NCBI GenBank assembly: GCA_028714895.1
Contig: JAQTLM010000011.1
Location: 33,727 to 97,726, forward strand
Source: Gallionella sp.
GTDB lineage: Bacteria > Pseudomonadota > Gammaproteobacteria > Burkholderiales > Gallionellaceae
Reading direction: 5' to 3'
DNA: 64,000 bases
The notes beneath the pieces are model-generated. The model searched no databases and was not told where the DNA came from. It saw nothing but the letters and a program-made list of their open reading frames with translations. Of the stretch, positions 18,551 to 28,467 are shown piece after piece. Made by a program: the position numbers and the translations under genes. Each line of letters opens with the position of its first letter. Position 1 is the stretch's first letter.

Positions 18551-19915
18551 CTATATTTTCTCTTTCGTTGGACGTTTCCATCCGTTGATGGTCGTTTGCT
18601 TGCTGCGCGACAGCGACAGCTCCCCCTCCGGCGCATCCTGGGTGATGGTGGAGCCGGCGCCGATGGTCGCGCCTTTGCCTACTCTCACCGGCGCGACCAG
18701 TTGCGTGTCCGAACCGATGAATACATCGTCTTCGATGATGGTGCGATGCTTGTTCGCGCCATCGTAATTGCAGGTGATCGTGCCCGCGCCGATGTTCACG
18801 CGGCTGCCGATGGTGCTGTCGCCGATGTAGCTGAGATGGTTCGCCTTGCTGCCACTGCCGATCTCGCTGTTCTTGACCTCGACGAAATTGCCTATATGCA
18901 CGCTGTCGTGCAGTTTGGTGCCGGGGCGCAGGCGCGCATAGGGGCCGATATGGCAGTCGGCGCCCACTTCGCTGCTGTCGATCAGGCTGTAAGGCGCAAT
19001 GCAGGCGCCGCCGGCGATAACGGCATTACGGATGATGCTGTAAGCGCCCACTCGCACGTTATCGCCCAGCGTCACGTCGCCCTCAAAAACGCAGCCGACA
19101 TCGATCTCAACATCCCGCCCGCAGATCAGCCTACCGCGCACCTCGATGCGCGCCGGATCGGCGAGCGTCACGCCGTGCGACAGCAGGCGTGACGCCTCGA
19201 CCTGCTGCCGGGCGCGCTCCAATGCCGCCAGCTGCGCCTTGCTGTTTACCCCGTGGATTTCCCATTCGTGCGCGGGCTGCACGGTGTGCACCGCGATACC
19301 TTGCTGCACCGCCATGCCGACGATATCGGTCAGGTAGTATTCGCCCTGCGCGTTGTTGTTCCGCAGGTTCGCCAGCCACTCGCGCAGCTTGCCGGTCGGC
19401 GCAAGCAGGATGCCGGTATTCACTTCCCTGATTGCGCGCTGCTCGGGTGACGCATCTTTTTCCTCGACGATGCTGAGCACATCGCCCTGCTCGTTGCGCA
19501 CGATGCGCCCGTAGCCTGCCGGATTATCCAGATCGACCGTCAGCAGCACCAGGCCGCTGCCCGCCTGTTGCATCTGATGCAGCGTGCTGTGCTGGATCAG
19601 CGGCACGTCCCCGTACAGCACCAGCGTGTTGCCATTGTTCGCGAGATGCGGCATCGCCTGCTGCACCGCATGGCCGGTGCCGAGCTGCGGCTCCTGGATC
19701 ACGAACTGCGCCGCATATTGACGCATTGCCTGCGGCACCGCTTCGCCGCCATGCCCGTACACCACGCAAATCTGCTGCGGCTGGAGCGCGGTCGCGCAAT
19801 CCAGCACATGCTGCACCAGCGGCTTGCCTGCCAGTGCGTGCAACACCTTGGGTTTTTCGGAATACATGCGCGTGCCTTTGCCGGCAGCGAGGATAACGAT
19901 ATTCAATGCGCTCAT
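18551..19915 (-). CDS. glmU: Bifunctional GlcN-1-P acetyltransferase / GlcNAc-1-P uridylyltransferase
   Basis: GlmU converts glucosamine-1-phosphate to UDP-GlcNAc for peptidoglycan and LPS. The start at 19915 gives the pyrophosphorylase opening [19 protein letters not shown]. The C-terminal half is a left-handed beta-helix with hexapeptide repeats ([35 protein letters not shown]). The protein has 454 residues, as expected. An upstream in-frame Met at 19948 is less likely because the conserved N-terminus begins at the internal Met. Confidence 0.96.
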   Translation of the reverse strand: MSALNIVILAAGKGTRMYSEKPKVLHALAGKPLVQHVLDCATALQPQQICVVYGHGGEAVPQAMRQYAAQFVIQEPQLGTGHAVQQAMPHLANNGNTLVLYGDVPLIQHSTLHQMQQAGSGLVLLTVDLDNPAGYGRIVRNEQGDVLSIVEEKDASPEQRAIREVNTGILLAPTGKLREWLANLRNNNAQGEYYLTDIVGMAVQQGIAVHTVQPAHEWEIHGVNSKAQLAALERARQQVEASRLLSHGVTLADPARIEVRGRLICGRDVEIDVGCVFEGDVTLGDNVRVGAYSIIRNAVIAGGACIAPYSLIDSSEVGADCHIGPYARLRPGTKLHDSVHIGNFVEVKNSEIGSGSKANHLSYIGDSTIGSRVNIGAGTITCNYDGANKHRTIIEDDVFIGSDTQLVAPVRVGKGATIGAGSTITQDAPEGELSLSRSKQTTINGWKRPTKEKI

Positions 19916-20210
19916 GTTCGGCCTCTGAAGATGGCGGATTATAAACAAAAGCGGCTATCCGGCGCGCGATTAACTTGCAATCCCGTTTTCAAGCCGAAAG
20001 TGAAATATTGCGTTTCTGTTCGGATGATTCCCCCAAAACAATTGACGCCTCAACGTTAGGAAATGCCGGATGGGCTGGCTTGCTGACCCGCTCCAAGAAA
20101 AACCGAGTGCGGCGCTCTATGCGTCCGGGCTTGAGGCGATATAATGAAAAGGTGCTGTTCTTAAGTCTCGGGTAAGCGATCTGAGGCAAGAAATGCAGCG
20201 GAGAGACATA

Positions 20211-20474
20211 ATGCAAAACGAAGAATCTCATAACGAGTATCTTGATAATATTAAAGAAAAAATACTCATACTGCTGTTGCAGCACGAAAGGTTGGAGCCA
20301 GAGCAAATTTCAACGCTCCTGGGAGCCGGAGTTCAACTTACCTTATTCCATCTCGAAGACCTCAAAAAATCCAACATGGTCATGGACTCCCCTTCAGTTG
20401 AAAGCCCGACCTCTTGGGGGATCATTCAGGAGGGTCGAGCTTATTTGATTCATCATGGCTTACTTTCCTATTGA
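20211..20474 (+). CDS. Small winged-helix-like protein, unknown function
   Basis: This 87-residue protein has no name that I can give. The sequence IKEKILILLLQHERLEPEQI followed by VQLTLFHLEDLKKSNMV and a short beta-like end (WGIIQEGRAYLIHHGLL) has the pattern of a small winged-helix DNA-binding fold. The ATG at 20211 has a GGAGAG ribosome site; an ATG at 20193 is also possible. It stands alone between glmU and an inverted-repeat element and is AT-richer than its neighbours. Confidence 0.65.
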   Translation: MQNEESHNEYLDNIKEKILILLLQHERLEPEQISTLLGAGVQLTLFHLEDLKKSNMVMDSPSVESPTSWGIIQEGRAYLIHHGLLSY

Positions 20475-20524
20475 TCTTTCCTATTGATCTTTCCTTAATT
20501 CATGACGCCTGAATTTTCAGCAGC

Positions 20525-20656
20525 CGTCATTCCGGCGAAGGCCGGAATCCAGCTTGTCATACAACTCCGCATAGCGGACAAGGACGTATTTATGGTGTTG
20601 TCCCACTGCGTGAGATATTTTCAATTACCTGGATTCCGGCCTTCGCCGGAATGACG
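20525..20656. repeat. Short element with 28-bp perfect inverted ends
   Basis: The ends (CGTCATTCCGGCGAAGGCCG and onward, 20525-20552) recur exactly inverted at 20629-20656, enclosing 76 bp with no gene. A second element with nearly the same ends lies at 53866-53979 between rfbB and rfbD. The rest of the intergenic stretch to 20864 shows no gene that I can support. Confidence 0.85.
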
Positions 20657-20864
20657 ATGTGACTGGTTTTGCGTGTTGTCGCCAATTATGGAAACCTCAA
20701 TAATTAACATTAGCCAGCACGAATGTAATGCAGTGGATCAGGGATGCTTCGGCTGCGCCCATTGCTCCCCGCCCTTGTCCGCTTTGAGGCCGTAGGCCGA
20801 ATAGTTACACTGCGGCACAACACAGCATGATCCTGCCAAAAATCCTTGGTGCGCCGGCTTTGCG

Positions 20865-22199
20865 TCAGTGCGACGCCCGCTTGACCGGGAATACCAGCGC
20901 GAATGTGCTGCCCTTCCCTTCATCGCTCAATATTTCAAGTTTGGCCTGGTGGCGCATCGCGATGTGCTTGACGATTGCCAAACCCAGGCCGGTTCCGCCC
21001 GTTTCGCGCGAGCGGCTGCGATCCACCCGGTAGAAGCGTTCGGTCAGGCGCGGGATATGCTGTGCGGCAATGCCGATGCCGCTGTCCTGCACCGAAAATA
21101 CCGGTTGGCCGTCGCGCTCTGCCCAGCGCAACAAAATCGAACCGCCTTCCGGCGTATAGCGAATTGCATTGCTGAGCAGGTTGCCGAATGCGCTATGCAA
21201 CTCTCCGCGATTGCCGAGCAATTTTGCGTTGTTCACCACTTCCAGGCGCAGCGCATGCGAACCGCCACTCAGCATCTGGCCTTCCCGATAAATTTCGTCG
21301 AGCAGGGCGCCCATATCCACCGTTTCTTCAAGCAGCGGGCTCTGGTCATTTTCCAGATGCGACAGGGTAAGCAGATCGGCGACCAGATTTTCCATGCGGC
21401 GGGTTTGTTCGGCCATCAGCTGCAAGGCGCGCCGTGCATCATCCCGGCTGAGGTCGGGCATGTCCTGCAGGTTTTCGACGAAGCCGTTCACCACGGTCAA
21501 CGGCGTGCGCAGTTCATGCGAAACATTCGCAACGAAATCGCGGCGCATGGCCTCGATACGCTCCAGTTGCGTGATGTCGCGGCTGATCAGCAATCGCTTG
21601 TTCACGCCATAAGGAATGAGTTTGATCGACAACACCATGTCGTCATGGCGCGCCGGGCGCATCACCAGCGGTTCGCTGAAATTGGATTCCCCAAGAAGGG
21701 ATTCCTGGAGGTATTCGACGAACTCCGGCTGGCGCACCAGATAGGTGATGTCCTGCATGAAGTCGTGTTCGGCATCCAGGTCGAAATGCTGCTGCGCCAG
21801 CGGGTTGCACCATTCGATGCGATTCGCCTCGTTCAGGATCGCCACGCCCTCCGGCAATGCGGCAGTGGCCTGTTCGATGTGCTGCAACTCGGTGGCCAGT
21901 TCCGACTTGGTCTGGTTATGCCGCTTGACCATTTTGTACAGCTGGGAAAATACCTCATCCCAGATACCGCCCGCTTCGGGGATGGTTTCAATGCGCGCAT
22001 CATGCAGCCATCGCCCCAATCTGTATAGTTGCCGTGCATGGAGTGCCATCACAATCAGCAGTACCAGCAGCATAAACAGCAACGCCGGCATGGCCGAAAA
22101 CACCCCCCACAGCAGCAACGCAACCAGCGTGACGAGCACGATGGGGATGCTTAAACGAAGCCAGAAACCCTGCAAAAAATTCTCCCTATAACCAACCAC
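20865..22199 (-). CDS. phoR: Phosphate regulon sensor histidine kinase PhoR
   Basis: PhoR is the membrane histidine kinase that phosphorylates PhoB when phosphate is scarce. Two N-terminal transmembrane segments (RLSIPIVLVTLVALLLWGVF; ALLFMLLVLLIVMAL) are followed by a PAS domain, the phospho-acceptor box NVSHELRTPLTVVNGF, and the HATPase motifs including GTGLGLAIVKHI. The GTG at 22199 is used as start. It follows phoB after a 205-bp spacer holding an inverted-repeat element, so co-transcription is likely but the spacer is unusual. Confidence 0.92.
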   Translation of the reverse strand: MVGYRENFLQGFWLRLSIPIVLVTLVALLLWGVFSAMPALLFMLLVLLIVMALHARQLYRLGRWLHDARIETIPEAGGIWDEVFSQLYKMVKRHNQTKSELATELQHIEQATAALPEGVAILNEANRIEWCNPLAQQHFDLDAEHDFMQDITYLVRQPEFVEYLQESLLGESNFSEPLVMRPARHDDMVLSIKLIPYGVNKRLLISRDITQLERIEAMRRDFVANVSHELRTPLTVVNGFVENLQDMPDLSRDDARRALQLMAEQTRRMENLVADLLTLSHLENDQSPLLEETVDMGALLDEIYREGQMLSGGSHALRLEVVNNAKLLGNRGELHSAFGNLLSNAIRYTPEGGSILLRWAERDGQPVFSVQDSGIGIAAQHIPRLTERFYRVDRSRSRETGGTGLGLAIVKHIAMRHQAKLEILSDEGKGSTFALVFPVKRASH

Positions 22200-22263
22200 C
22201 CAACCACCTTCCGGGTAAATGGCGAATCTCTCGCTATGGTTGGTTTTTTATCAAAGGCCTATT

Positions 22264-22388
22264 TAGCCACAGATTGACATGGATAAACACGGATAAAGCA
22301 TTGCCTTGCGGCGGGTTGGCATTTCCATCCGGACAGCATTAAAAAGAACAGAAGTGGCCCATTATTTATCCGTGTAAATCCGTGGCTA
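22264..22388. repeat. Inverted-repeat element in the phoB-phoR spacer
   Basis: TAGCCACAGATTGACATGG and the far end AAATCCGTGGCTA are inverted copies with words such as ACACGGAT repeated, about 125 bp apart. The same type of element lies at 50458-50600 between rlmH and maf. No gene is visible in the spacer. Confidence 0.75.
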
Positions 22389-22404
22389 ATCGCCGTTTTT
22401 AATA

Positions 22405-23091
22405 TCAGTTAACCGAAAAACGATAACCGCTGCCGCGCACCGTTTGAATCAGGCTGTCCATTCCCGCCGGCTCCAGCACGGCGCGCAGGCGGCGAATATG
22501 CACATCCACCGTGCGTTCCTCGACAAACACCTGCGTGCCCCACACCTGATCGAGCAATTGCGTGCGGCTATACACCCGCTCCGCGTGGGCCATGAAGAAA
22601 TGCAGCAAGCGGAATTCGGTGGGGCCGAGTTCTATTGCCGCACCCTTGGCAGTCACGCGATGCGAGGCCGGCAACAGTTCCAGGCCACCCGCTGCCACCA
22701 CTTCATCCGGCATTTGCGGAACATGGCGGCGCAACACGGCGCGGATGCGCGCCATCAACTCACGCGGCGAAAACGGCTTGGTAATGTAATCGTCCGCGCC
22801 CGACTCCAACCCCAACACCTTGTCGCGCTCTTCACCGCGCGCGGTCAGCATGATAATCGGGATATCCTTGGTGCGCGCATCGCTGCGCAGCTGTTTCGCC
22901 AGGATCACGCCGCTGGTGTTCGGCAGCATCCAGTCCAGCAGAATCATATCCGGCATACTGTTCCTTATTTGCTGCCACGCGCTATCCGCATCCTCGGCGC
23001 GCAACGCCTGAAAGCCCGCCTGCGTCACATTAAACGCCAGCAACTCCTGGATCGCCGGCTCGTCTTCCACAATCAGGATTTTCGCGCTCAT
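22405..23091 (-). CDS. phoB: Phosphate regulon response regulator PhoB
   Basis: PhoB is an OmpR-type response regulator that activates phosphate-starvation genes. The receiver domain ([17 protein letters not shown]; phospho-acceptor Asp in [23 protein letters not shown]) is followed by a winged-helix DNA-binding domain ending [18 protein letters not shown] and GSGYRFS. Either of two adjacent ATG codons (23094, 23091) may start it, with AGAAGG upstream. The symporter gene stops 70 bp upstream on the same strand. Confidence 0.94.
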   Translation of the reverse strand: MSAKILIVEDEPAIQELLAFNVTQAGFQALRAEDADSAWQQIRNSMPDMILLDWMLPNTSGVILAKQLRSDARTKDIPIIMLTARGEERDKVLGLESGADDYITKPFSPRELMARIRAVLRRHVPQMPDEVVAAGGLELLPASHRVTAKGAAIELGPTEFRLLHFFMAHAERVYSRTQLLDQVWGTQVFVEERTVDVHIRRLRAVLEPAGMDSLIQTVRGSGYRFSVN

Positions 23092-23161
23092 CATCCAACC
23101 CTTCTCTCCGGTTCGGAGGTTGCAAGGGTATGAAGAATTTGTGACAGGCGTATGACACATG

Positions 23162-24598
23162 TCAGGTATGCGAATGATGGCTGCGGCGCATCATGTTGGG
23201 CAACAAGGAACCTGCCAGCATCCCCGTCAGGCTCATCAGCAGCCCGACCAGTTGCGGCGGCCAGATGCCGCCACCATAAAATTTTTCCATCACCAGCCAG
23301 GATACCAGCCCCATGACGATGGAAACCAGCGCGCCCTGGGTATTGGCGCGTTTCCAGTACAGGCCGAACGCCAGCGGCACGAAGGCTCCGACCAGCGTGA
23401 TCTTGTAAGCGTTTTCCACCATCTTGAAAATACTCGCATTGGAATTCAGCGCAAACCCCAGCACAATGCAGCCGAAGGTCAGCACGATGATGCGCATGGT
23501 GCGCAGCATTTGCTTGTCGCTCATGTGCTGGAGCGCAAAATGCTTGAGGATGTTTTCGGTAAACATCACCGAGGGTGCCAGCAAGGTCGCCGATGCCGTG
23601 CTCATGATCGCCGATAGCAGCGCGCCAAAGAAGAACACCTGCGCGACCAGCGGAGTGTGATACAAAATCAGATTGGGCAGAACCATCTGCGAATCCGTTT
23701 CGATCATCTCGCTGAACATTTTTGGATCGATCAGTGTTGCGGAATAAGCCAGAAACATCGGCACGAAGGCGAAGCCGAAATACAGCACGCCGCCCAGCAC
23801 CGTGCCGCGCACCGCCGTTTTTTCATTCTTCGCCGAAGTCATGCGCTGAAATACGTCCTGTTGCGGAATGGAACCCAGCATCATGGTCAGTGCCGCACCG
23901 ATGAACGGTATCCACACCTCGTAGCCGCCGCTCGGGAACAATTGCAGCTTGCCTGCTGCCTGTGCGTGACTCACTACATTGCTCACGCCTCCCGCATCGT
24001 CGCTCACCAATATGGCAATCAACAACATGCCGGCCATAATCACCGTCATTTGCACAAAATCCAGCAGCGCCACCGACCACATCCCGCCGAACATGGTGTA
24101 TCCCAGTACGATGCTTATCCCGATGACCATGCCGGCTTGCTGGGAAATGGTGCCGCCGCTGACCATGTTGAACACCAACCCCAATGCGGTCACTTGCGCC
24201 GACACCCAACCGAGGTAGGAAATCATGATGCAAATAGTCATGATCAACTCCACCGAGGGGTTGTAACGGGCGCGGTAATAGTCGCCGATGGTGAGCAGGT
24301 TCATGCGATACAGCAGCGGCGCGAAAAACAGCCCGGCGATGACCAGACACATGCTGGCGCCGAACGGGTCGGCCACCACCCCGCCCAGGCCTTCTTTCAC
24401 AAAAGTTGCGGAAATTCCCAGCACCGTTTCCGCGCCGAACCAGGTGGCAAACACCGTTGCCGTGACGATAGGCAACGGCAAGTTGCGCCCCGCCACCACG
24501 AAGTCTCTGGAATTGTGTACGCGCGTCGAGGCATAGATACCAATGCCCACGGATAACAACAGATACAGGATGACGAACCAGATCAGCATCTCATTCAC
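23162..24598 (-). CDS. Sodium/solute symporter (SSF family)
   Basis: This 478-residue integral membrane protein has about 13 hydrophobic segments and the SSF signature region ([39 protein letters not shown]). It imports a small solute with sodium. The substrate cannot be read from sequence; the closest pattern is the family including pantothenate, proline and less characterised members. It lies directly upstream of phoB on the same strand, which may be coincidence. Confidence 0.88.
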   Translation of the reverse strand: MNEMLIWFVILYLLLSVGIGIYASTRVHNSRDFVVAGRNLPLPIVTATVFATWFGAETVLGISATFVKEGLGGVVADPFGASMCLVIAGLFFAPLLYRMNLLTIGDYYRARYNPSVELIMTICIMISYLGWVSAQVTALGLVFNMVSGGTISQQAGMVIGISIVLGYTMFGGMWSVALLDFVQMTVIMAGMLLIAILVSDDAGGVSNVVSHAQAAGKLQLFPSGGYEVWIPFIGAALTMMLGSIPQQDVFQRMTSAKNEKTAVRGTVLGGVLYFGFAFVPMFLAYSATLIDPKMFSEMIETDSQMVLPNLILYHTPLVAQVFFFGALLSAIMSTASATLLAPSVMFTENILKHFALQHMSDKQMLRTMRIIVLTFGCIVLGFALNSNASIFKMVENAYKITLVGAFVPLAFGLYWKRANTQGALVSIVMGLVSWLVMEKFYGGGIWPPQLVGLLMSLTGMLAGSLLPNMMRRSHHSHT

Positions 24599-24683
24599 TC
24601 GCTAATGAATCATGGCGCGAATTTTAGCAGCCCTTGGAAAAACTGCGGGCAGAAAAGCGCTGGAAATAGCGCGCAATACCGCA

Positions 24684-25028
24684 CTATTTTTCGGCAAACT
24701 CTTTGATATCCCGGTTGAGAAAAAATGCGATGATGGTACGAATGATCACAATGCCGCCAAGGATGGCGAGCGATTCCCAGCTCGGGATAATGATGGTTTG
24801 GATGATGTCGCCAGCCAGAAAAAAATCCAGTCCCAGCGCGATTTTTTCACCGATGGCGAGGCGAATGCGGCTGATCGGAATGGGCTGTACCGTGCTGTCC
24901 AGCAACGACCTGAAGCGCCCCAGCAGTTTAACCAACCCTTCAATCGCGCCCCACATCACAATCGCGATACCGACCGCCTCGGTCCAAGGAACGATCAGCG
25001 CAACCAGTTCAACCAGAAGCTCGTGCAT
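24684..25028 (-). CDS. DUF1622 family membrane protein
   Basis: This 114-residue protein has three predicted membrane helices (ALIVPWTEAVGIAIVMWGAI; LGLDFFLAGDIIQTIIIP; LAILGGIVIIRTIIAFFL) with the conserved RLAIGEKIALGLDFFLAGD block typical of DUF1622. Function is unknown. It lies between the peroxiredoxin gene and the symporter on the same strand. Confidence 0.8.
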   Translation of the reverse strand: MHELLVELVALIVPWTEAVGIAIVMWGAIEGLVKLLGRFRSLLDSTVQPIPISRIRLAIGEKIALGLDFFLAGDIIQTIIIPSWESLAILGGIVIIRTIIAFFLNRDIKEFAEK

Positions 25029-25070
25029 ATATCCCTCCGGCTAGCAGAGTATGGGGCGTGTTTATTCCGC

Positions 25071-25673
25071 CTACAGTTCCTTGGCGTGATTGGCCAAGTA
25101 TTTCGCCACACCTTCGGTTGAAGCATTCATACCGGCCTTGCCTTTGATCCAGCCTGCCGGGCAGACTTCGCCATGCTCTTCGGTGAATTGCAGCGCGTCC
25201 ACCATGCGCAGCATTTCGTCGATATTGCGTCCCAGCGGCAGGTCGTTCACCACCTGATGGCGCACCATGCCGGCACGATCAATCAGGAACGAGCCGCGAA
25301 ATGCCACGCCGCCATCGGCTTCCACATCGTAAGCCTTGCAGATTTCGTGCTTGATATCGGCAACCAGCGGATACTGAACCTGCCCGATCCCGCCCTTTTC
25401 AACGGGGGTGTTCTTCCACGCCAGGTGGGTGAATTGCGAATCGATCGACACGCCGATCACTTCGACGTTGCGCTTTTTGAATTCATCCAGGCGATGATTG
25501 AAAGCAATCAGTTCGGAAGGGCAGACGAAAGTGAAATCCAGCGGGTAGAAAAAAATCACGGCATATTTGCCGTTGGTATATTTCTTCAAATTGAATGTTT
25601 CGTTGATTTCGTTATTGCCCATCACGGCAACGGCGCTGAAATCGGGTGCGGCTTTGCCGACGAGAACGGCCAT
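25071..25673 (-). CDS. Typical 2-Cys peroxiredoxin (AhpC/Prx1 type)
   Basis: This 200-residue cytosolic peroxidase reduces hydrogen peroxide and organic hydroperoxides. The peroxidatic cysteine lies in FYPLDFTFVCPSE and the resolving cysteine in GEVCPAGWIKG, with the GGIGQVQYPLVAD loop between them. Its reductase (AhpF or thioredoxin system) is not in the window. It belongs to the Prx1/AhpC subgroup by these motifs and length; the exact name is uncertain. Confidence 0.92.
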   Translation of the reverse strand: MAVLVGKAAPDFSAVAVMGNNEINETFNLKKYTNGKYAVIFFYPLDFTFVCPSELIAFNHRLDEFKKRNVEVIGVSIDSQFTHLAWKNTPVEKGGIGQVQYPLVADIKHEICKAYDVEADGGVAFRGSFLIDRAGMVRHQVVNDLPLGRNIDEMLRMVDALQFTEEHGEVCPAGWIKGKAGMNASTEGVAKYLANHAKEL

Positions 25674-25772
25674 GTTGATCTCCTAGTGATTGTGTTGGTC
25701 AGTGCAATTTAGGCTTTTGCCACAACTGCGTCAACTCGAAGTGTATTTCAACCCGCATCAGGATTCCATGAT

Positions 25773-25904
25773 CTACATCATGAAACGCGCTGCCGCAAAC
25801 ACGGCGAGCATGGAGAAAGCCAGCGCCAGTTTGGCGGCGACGCCCAACGCCAACCCGAGCATAGCGCCCACGCCTGCCGGCCGTACCAAGGCGGCGAGCC
25901 CGGC
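25773..25904 (-). pseudogene. Possible C-terminal remnant of a small membrane protein gene (DUF456-like)
   Basis: Directly after the msbA stop, in the same frame, 43 codons encode a Gly/Ala-rich membrane segment (VGAMLGLALGVAAKLALAFS, then MLAVFAAARFMM) before a stop at 25773. It looks like the C-terminal end of a DUF456-type protein whose front part is lost. The nearest start (ATG) would give only 29 residues. Assignment as a remnant is tentative. Confidence 0.35.
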
Positions 25905-27653
25905 CTATATATTACTGACCGCCGCAAACTGGGTGCGGTGCAACTGCGCATACACGCCATCCTTTGCCAGCAATTCGCGGTGCGTGCCGATCTCGACGAT
26001 TTCGCCTTTTTGCAGCACCACGATGCGATCCGCTTTTTCGATGGTCGACAGGCGGTGCGCGATGACCAGCGTGGTGCGGCCCTGCATCAGGGTTTCCAGC
26101 GCAGCTTGCACGTGGCGTTCGGATTCGCTGTCCAGCGCGGAGGTGGCCTCGTCGAGAATAAGGATCGGCGCGTCCTTGAGGATGGCGCGCGCGATGGCGA
26201 TGCGCTGGCGCTGCCCGCCGGACAGCTTCACGCCGCGCTCGCCGACCAGCGTGTTCAGCCCTTCCGGCCATTCTCTGATGAATTCCATCGCGTGGGCGGC
26301 CTGTGCAGCGGCGATGATTTCCGTCTCACCGACCTTGCGCATTTGCCCGTAGGCGATATTCGCCGCAAGCGTATCGTTGAACAGCACAACCTCCTGGCTC
26401 ACCAGCGCGATGTTGGCGCGCAGGCTGGCTAAAGTAAGGTCGGCAAGGTTGTGGCCGTCGAGCAGGATCGCGCCGCCGATCGGCATGTAGAAGCGCGGCA
26501 CCAGGTTGGCGAGCGTGGTCTTGCCGCTGCCCGACGCGCCGACCAGCGCGACATTCTCCCCGGCGCGGATATGCAGCGTGATGTCTTGCAGCGCATGGCG
26601 TCCGTCCGTCCCGTAGGCAAACTGCACCCGGTCGAATTGCAACTCGCCGCGCGCGCGGCCTATCGTCTCCGTGCCGCTATCCGTTTCACTTTCGCTATCC
26701 AGCAAAACAAACACGCTCTCCGCCGCCGCCAAACCGCGTTGCAGGTATTCGCTGACCCCGGCCAGCCGCTTGAGCGGCGCGGTCAGCATCAGCATCGCCA
26801 TGATAAACGAGACGAAACCGCCCACGGTGGTCTCGTCGGCCTGCGATTGCAGCGTGGCGAGATAGACGATGACCGCTAAAGCCACTGCCGCGACCATCTG
26901 CACGATAGGCACATTCGCCGCCGACGCCGACGCCTGCTTCATCGCATAGCGGCGCACCCAGTTGGCCTGCTCGTTGAAGCGGCTGCTTTCATACTGCTGT
27001 CCGCCGAACAGTTTGACCACCTTGTGCGCGGATACGCTTTCCTCGATCACCTGCGTGATGTCGCCCATCGCGCGCTGCGCATCGCGGCTGCTGGTACGCA
27101 TCCGTTTGCTGATGACGCGGATGATGAGGGCGATGACCGGCGCCATCAGCAGGGTCAGCAGCGTCAGCTGCCAGTTGAGGTAAAACAGCCAGCCGAGCAG
27201 CCCGATGATGACGATGCTGTCACGCACCGAGATCGTCACCACCGTGGTCGCCGCATTGGTCACCTGGGTGACGTCGAAAGTCAGCTTGGAAATCAGCGAG
27301 CCGGTGGCATGGTCGTCGTAATAGCGCGTCGGCAAAGTGAGCAGCTTGCGGAACATCGCGTCGCGTAAATCCATCACCAGCTTGTTACCCACCCAGTTGA
27401 TCGCATACGTGCCGATGAACGTCGCCAGCCCGCGTATCAGGAAGATCACGATGATAACCAACGGCACCATGCGCATCATCGCCTGGTCCTTATGTACGAA
27501 CGTACCGTCCAGCATCGGTTTCATCAGAGCGGGTACCAGCGGCTCGGTGGCGGCAACCACGATCATGCCGAGAAGGGAAACGGCAAAGGTGCGCCAGTAC
27601 GGTTTGACGTAGCCGAGGAGGCGCAAATAGAGCTGGCTGCTGGTCATATTCAT
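25905..27653 (-). CDS. msbA: Lipid A export ABC transporter MsbA
   Basis: MsbA flips lipid A-core across the inner membrane. This 582-residue half-transporter has six transmembrane helices followed by the nucleotide-binding domain: Walker A LVGASGSGKTTLAN, signature LSGGQRQRIAIARA, Walker B LILDEATSALD. The start at 27653 is chosen over an upstream in-frame Met because it gives the usual short cytoplasmic N-terminus (MNMTSSQLYLRLLGYVKPYW). It follows the cobalamin operon on the same strand with 55 bp between. Confidence 0.92.
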   Translation of the reverse strand: MNMTSSQLYLRLLGYVKPYWRTFAVSLLGMIVVAATEPLVPALMKPMLDGTFVHKDQAMMRMVPLVIIVIFLIRGLATFIGTYAINWVGNKLVMDLRDAMFRKLLTLPTRYYDDHATGSLISKLTFDVTQVTNAATTVVTISVRDSIVIIGLLGWLFYLNWQLTLLTLLMAPVIALIIRVISKRMRTSSRDAQRAMGDITQVIEESVSAHKVVKLFGGQQYESSRFNEQANWVRRYAMKQASASAANVPIVQMVAAVALAVIVYLATLQSQADETTVGGFVSFIMAMLMLTAPLKRLAGVSEYLQRGLAAAESVFVLLDSESETDSGTETIGRARGELQFDRVQFAYGTDGRHALQDITLHIRAGENVALVGASGSGKTTLANLVPRFYMPIGGAILLDGHNLADLTLASLRANIALVSQEVVLFNDTLAANIAYGQMRKVGETEIIAAAQAAHAMEFIREWPEGLNTLVGERGVKLSGGQRQRIAIARAILKDAPILILDEATSALDSESERHVQAALETLMQGRTTLVIAHRLSTIEKADRIVVLQKGEIVEIGTHRELLAKDGVYAQLHRTQFAAVSNI

Positions 27654-27708
27654 GGCGCGCACTTTAGCAGAAAGTCCGCAACTCCCCCGAGTGCTCATTA
27701 ACGGGTAC

Positions 27709-28467
27709 TCATGAACAGGTTGGTGTGTCCATCAGCACCCACAAAACCAGTGCCGCGGTTTCCAGCAACTCGAGCAGCGCGCCCGCCGTATCGCCGGTAG
27801 TGCCGCCGAGACGCGCGATCATCATGCGCCGCAGCAGCCAGAACACGGCGAGACAACCCAGCATCAGCCCGACCCCGCGCATCCCCAGCACGGCCAGCAC
27901 GCCCAGCAGGGTGGCCAGCAACATCAGCGCCATGGCGCGGCGCGGCGCATGCCGGGCAAGCGCCGACCCCAGCCCGGCGGGGCGCACATAAGGGGTGGTG
28001 AGGAACAACAATGGCATGGCGCTGCGCGCCAGCAGCAGCGGCCACAATAATGCCCAGCCGTTATCGCATTGCATCAGGCCGACCAGTGCGGAGAATTTCA
28101 GCAGCAACACCAACACCACGGCGACCACCGCAGCGGGCCCTGCATACGGGTCTTTCATGATCGCCATGGTGCGCTCGCGATTACCGATGCCGCCCAGCCA
28201 CGCATCCACGCTATCGGCCAAGCCATCCAGATGCAGCGCGCCGGTCATCACCACCCATGCCGCCAACAGCAAGGCGGCATGCAGCAACACCGGCACTCCA
28301 TGCAGCAGGCTGTGCAGCCCGGCCAGCAATGCGCCCAGCAGCAGCCCCACCAGCGGGTAATACAGCAGCGACGCGCCGACTTCGCGTTCACCATAAGTCT
28401 GTTTGAGCCTGACCGGAATCTGCGTGAGGAACTGGATCGCGAGCAGCAACGGATAAAAAGGTTTCAT
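27709..28467 (-). CDS. cobS: Adenosylcobinamide-GDP ribazoletransferase (cobalamin synthase)
   Basis: CobS joins adenosylcobinamide-GDP with alpha-ribazole (phosphate), the last assembly step, in the inner membrane. This 252-residue polytopic protein begins LLAIQFLTQIPV and carries the family motif TGALHLDGLADSVDAW with its metal-binding acidic residues. It is the last gene of the operon; its start overlaps the stop of cobC as ATGA. Confidence 0.93.
   Translation of the reverse strand: MKPFYPLLLAIQFLTQIPVRLKQTYGEREVGASLLYYPLVGLLLGALLAGLHSLLHGVPVLLHAALLLAAWVVMTGALHLDGLADSVDAWLGGIGNRERTMAIMKDPYAGPAAVVAVVLVLLLKFSALVGLMQCDNGWALLWPLLLARSAMPLLFLTTPYVRPAGLGSALARHAPRRAMALMLLATLLGVLAVLGMRGVGLMLGCLAVFWLLRRMMIARLGGTTGDTAGALLELLETAALVLWVLMDTPTCS

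Noticed and set aside
16600..18600. glmS ribozyme or ParB/parS partner for the orphan ParA
   Set aside because: No ribozyme-like leader lies before glmS, since glmU abuts it, and no parB gene or parS-like palindrome was seen nearby.
22190..22260. Possible further copy of the gene-invading palindrome at the start of phoR (VVGYR matching the VxGY ending)
   Set aside because: The end word GGTTATAG matches, but no 13-nt complementary arm lies at the expected distance, so the match may be chance.
25690..26352. Plus-strand open frame opposite the 3' end of msbA
   Set aside because: Low-complexity antisense translation of the ATPase domain; no support as a gene.
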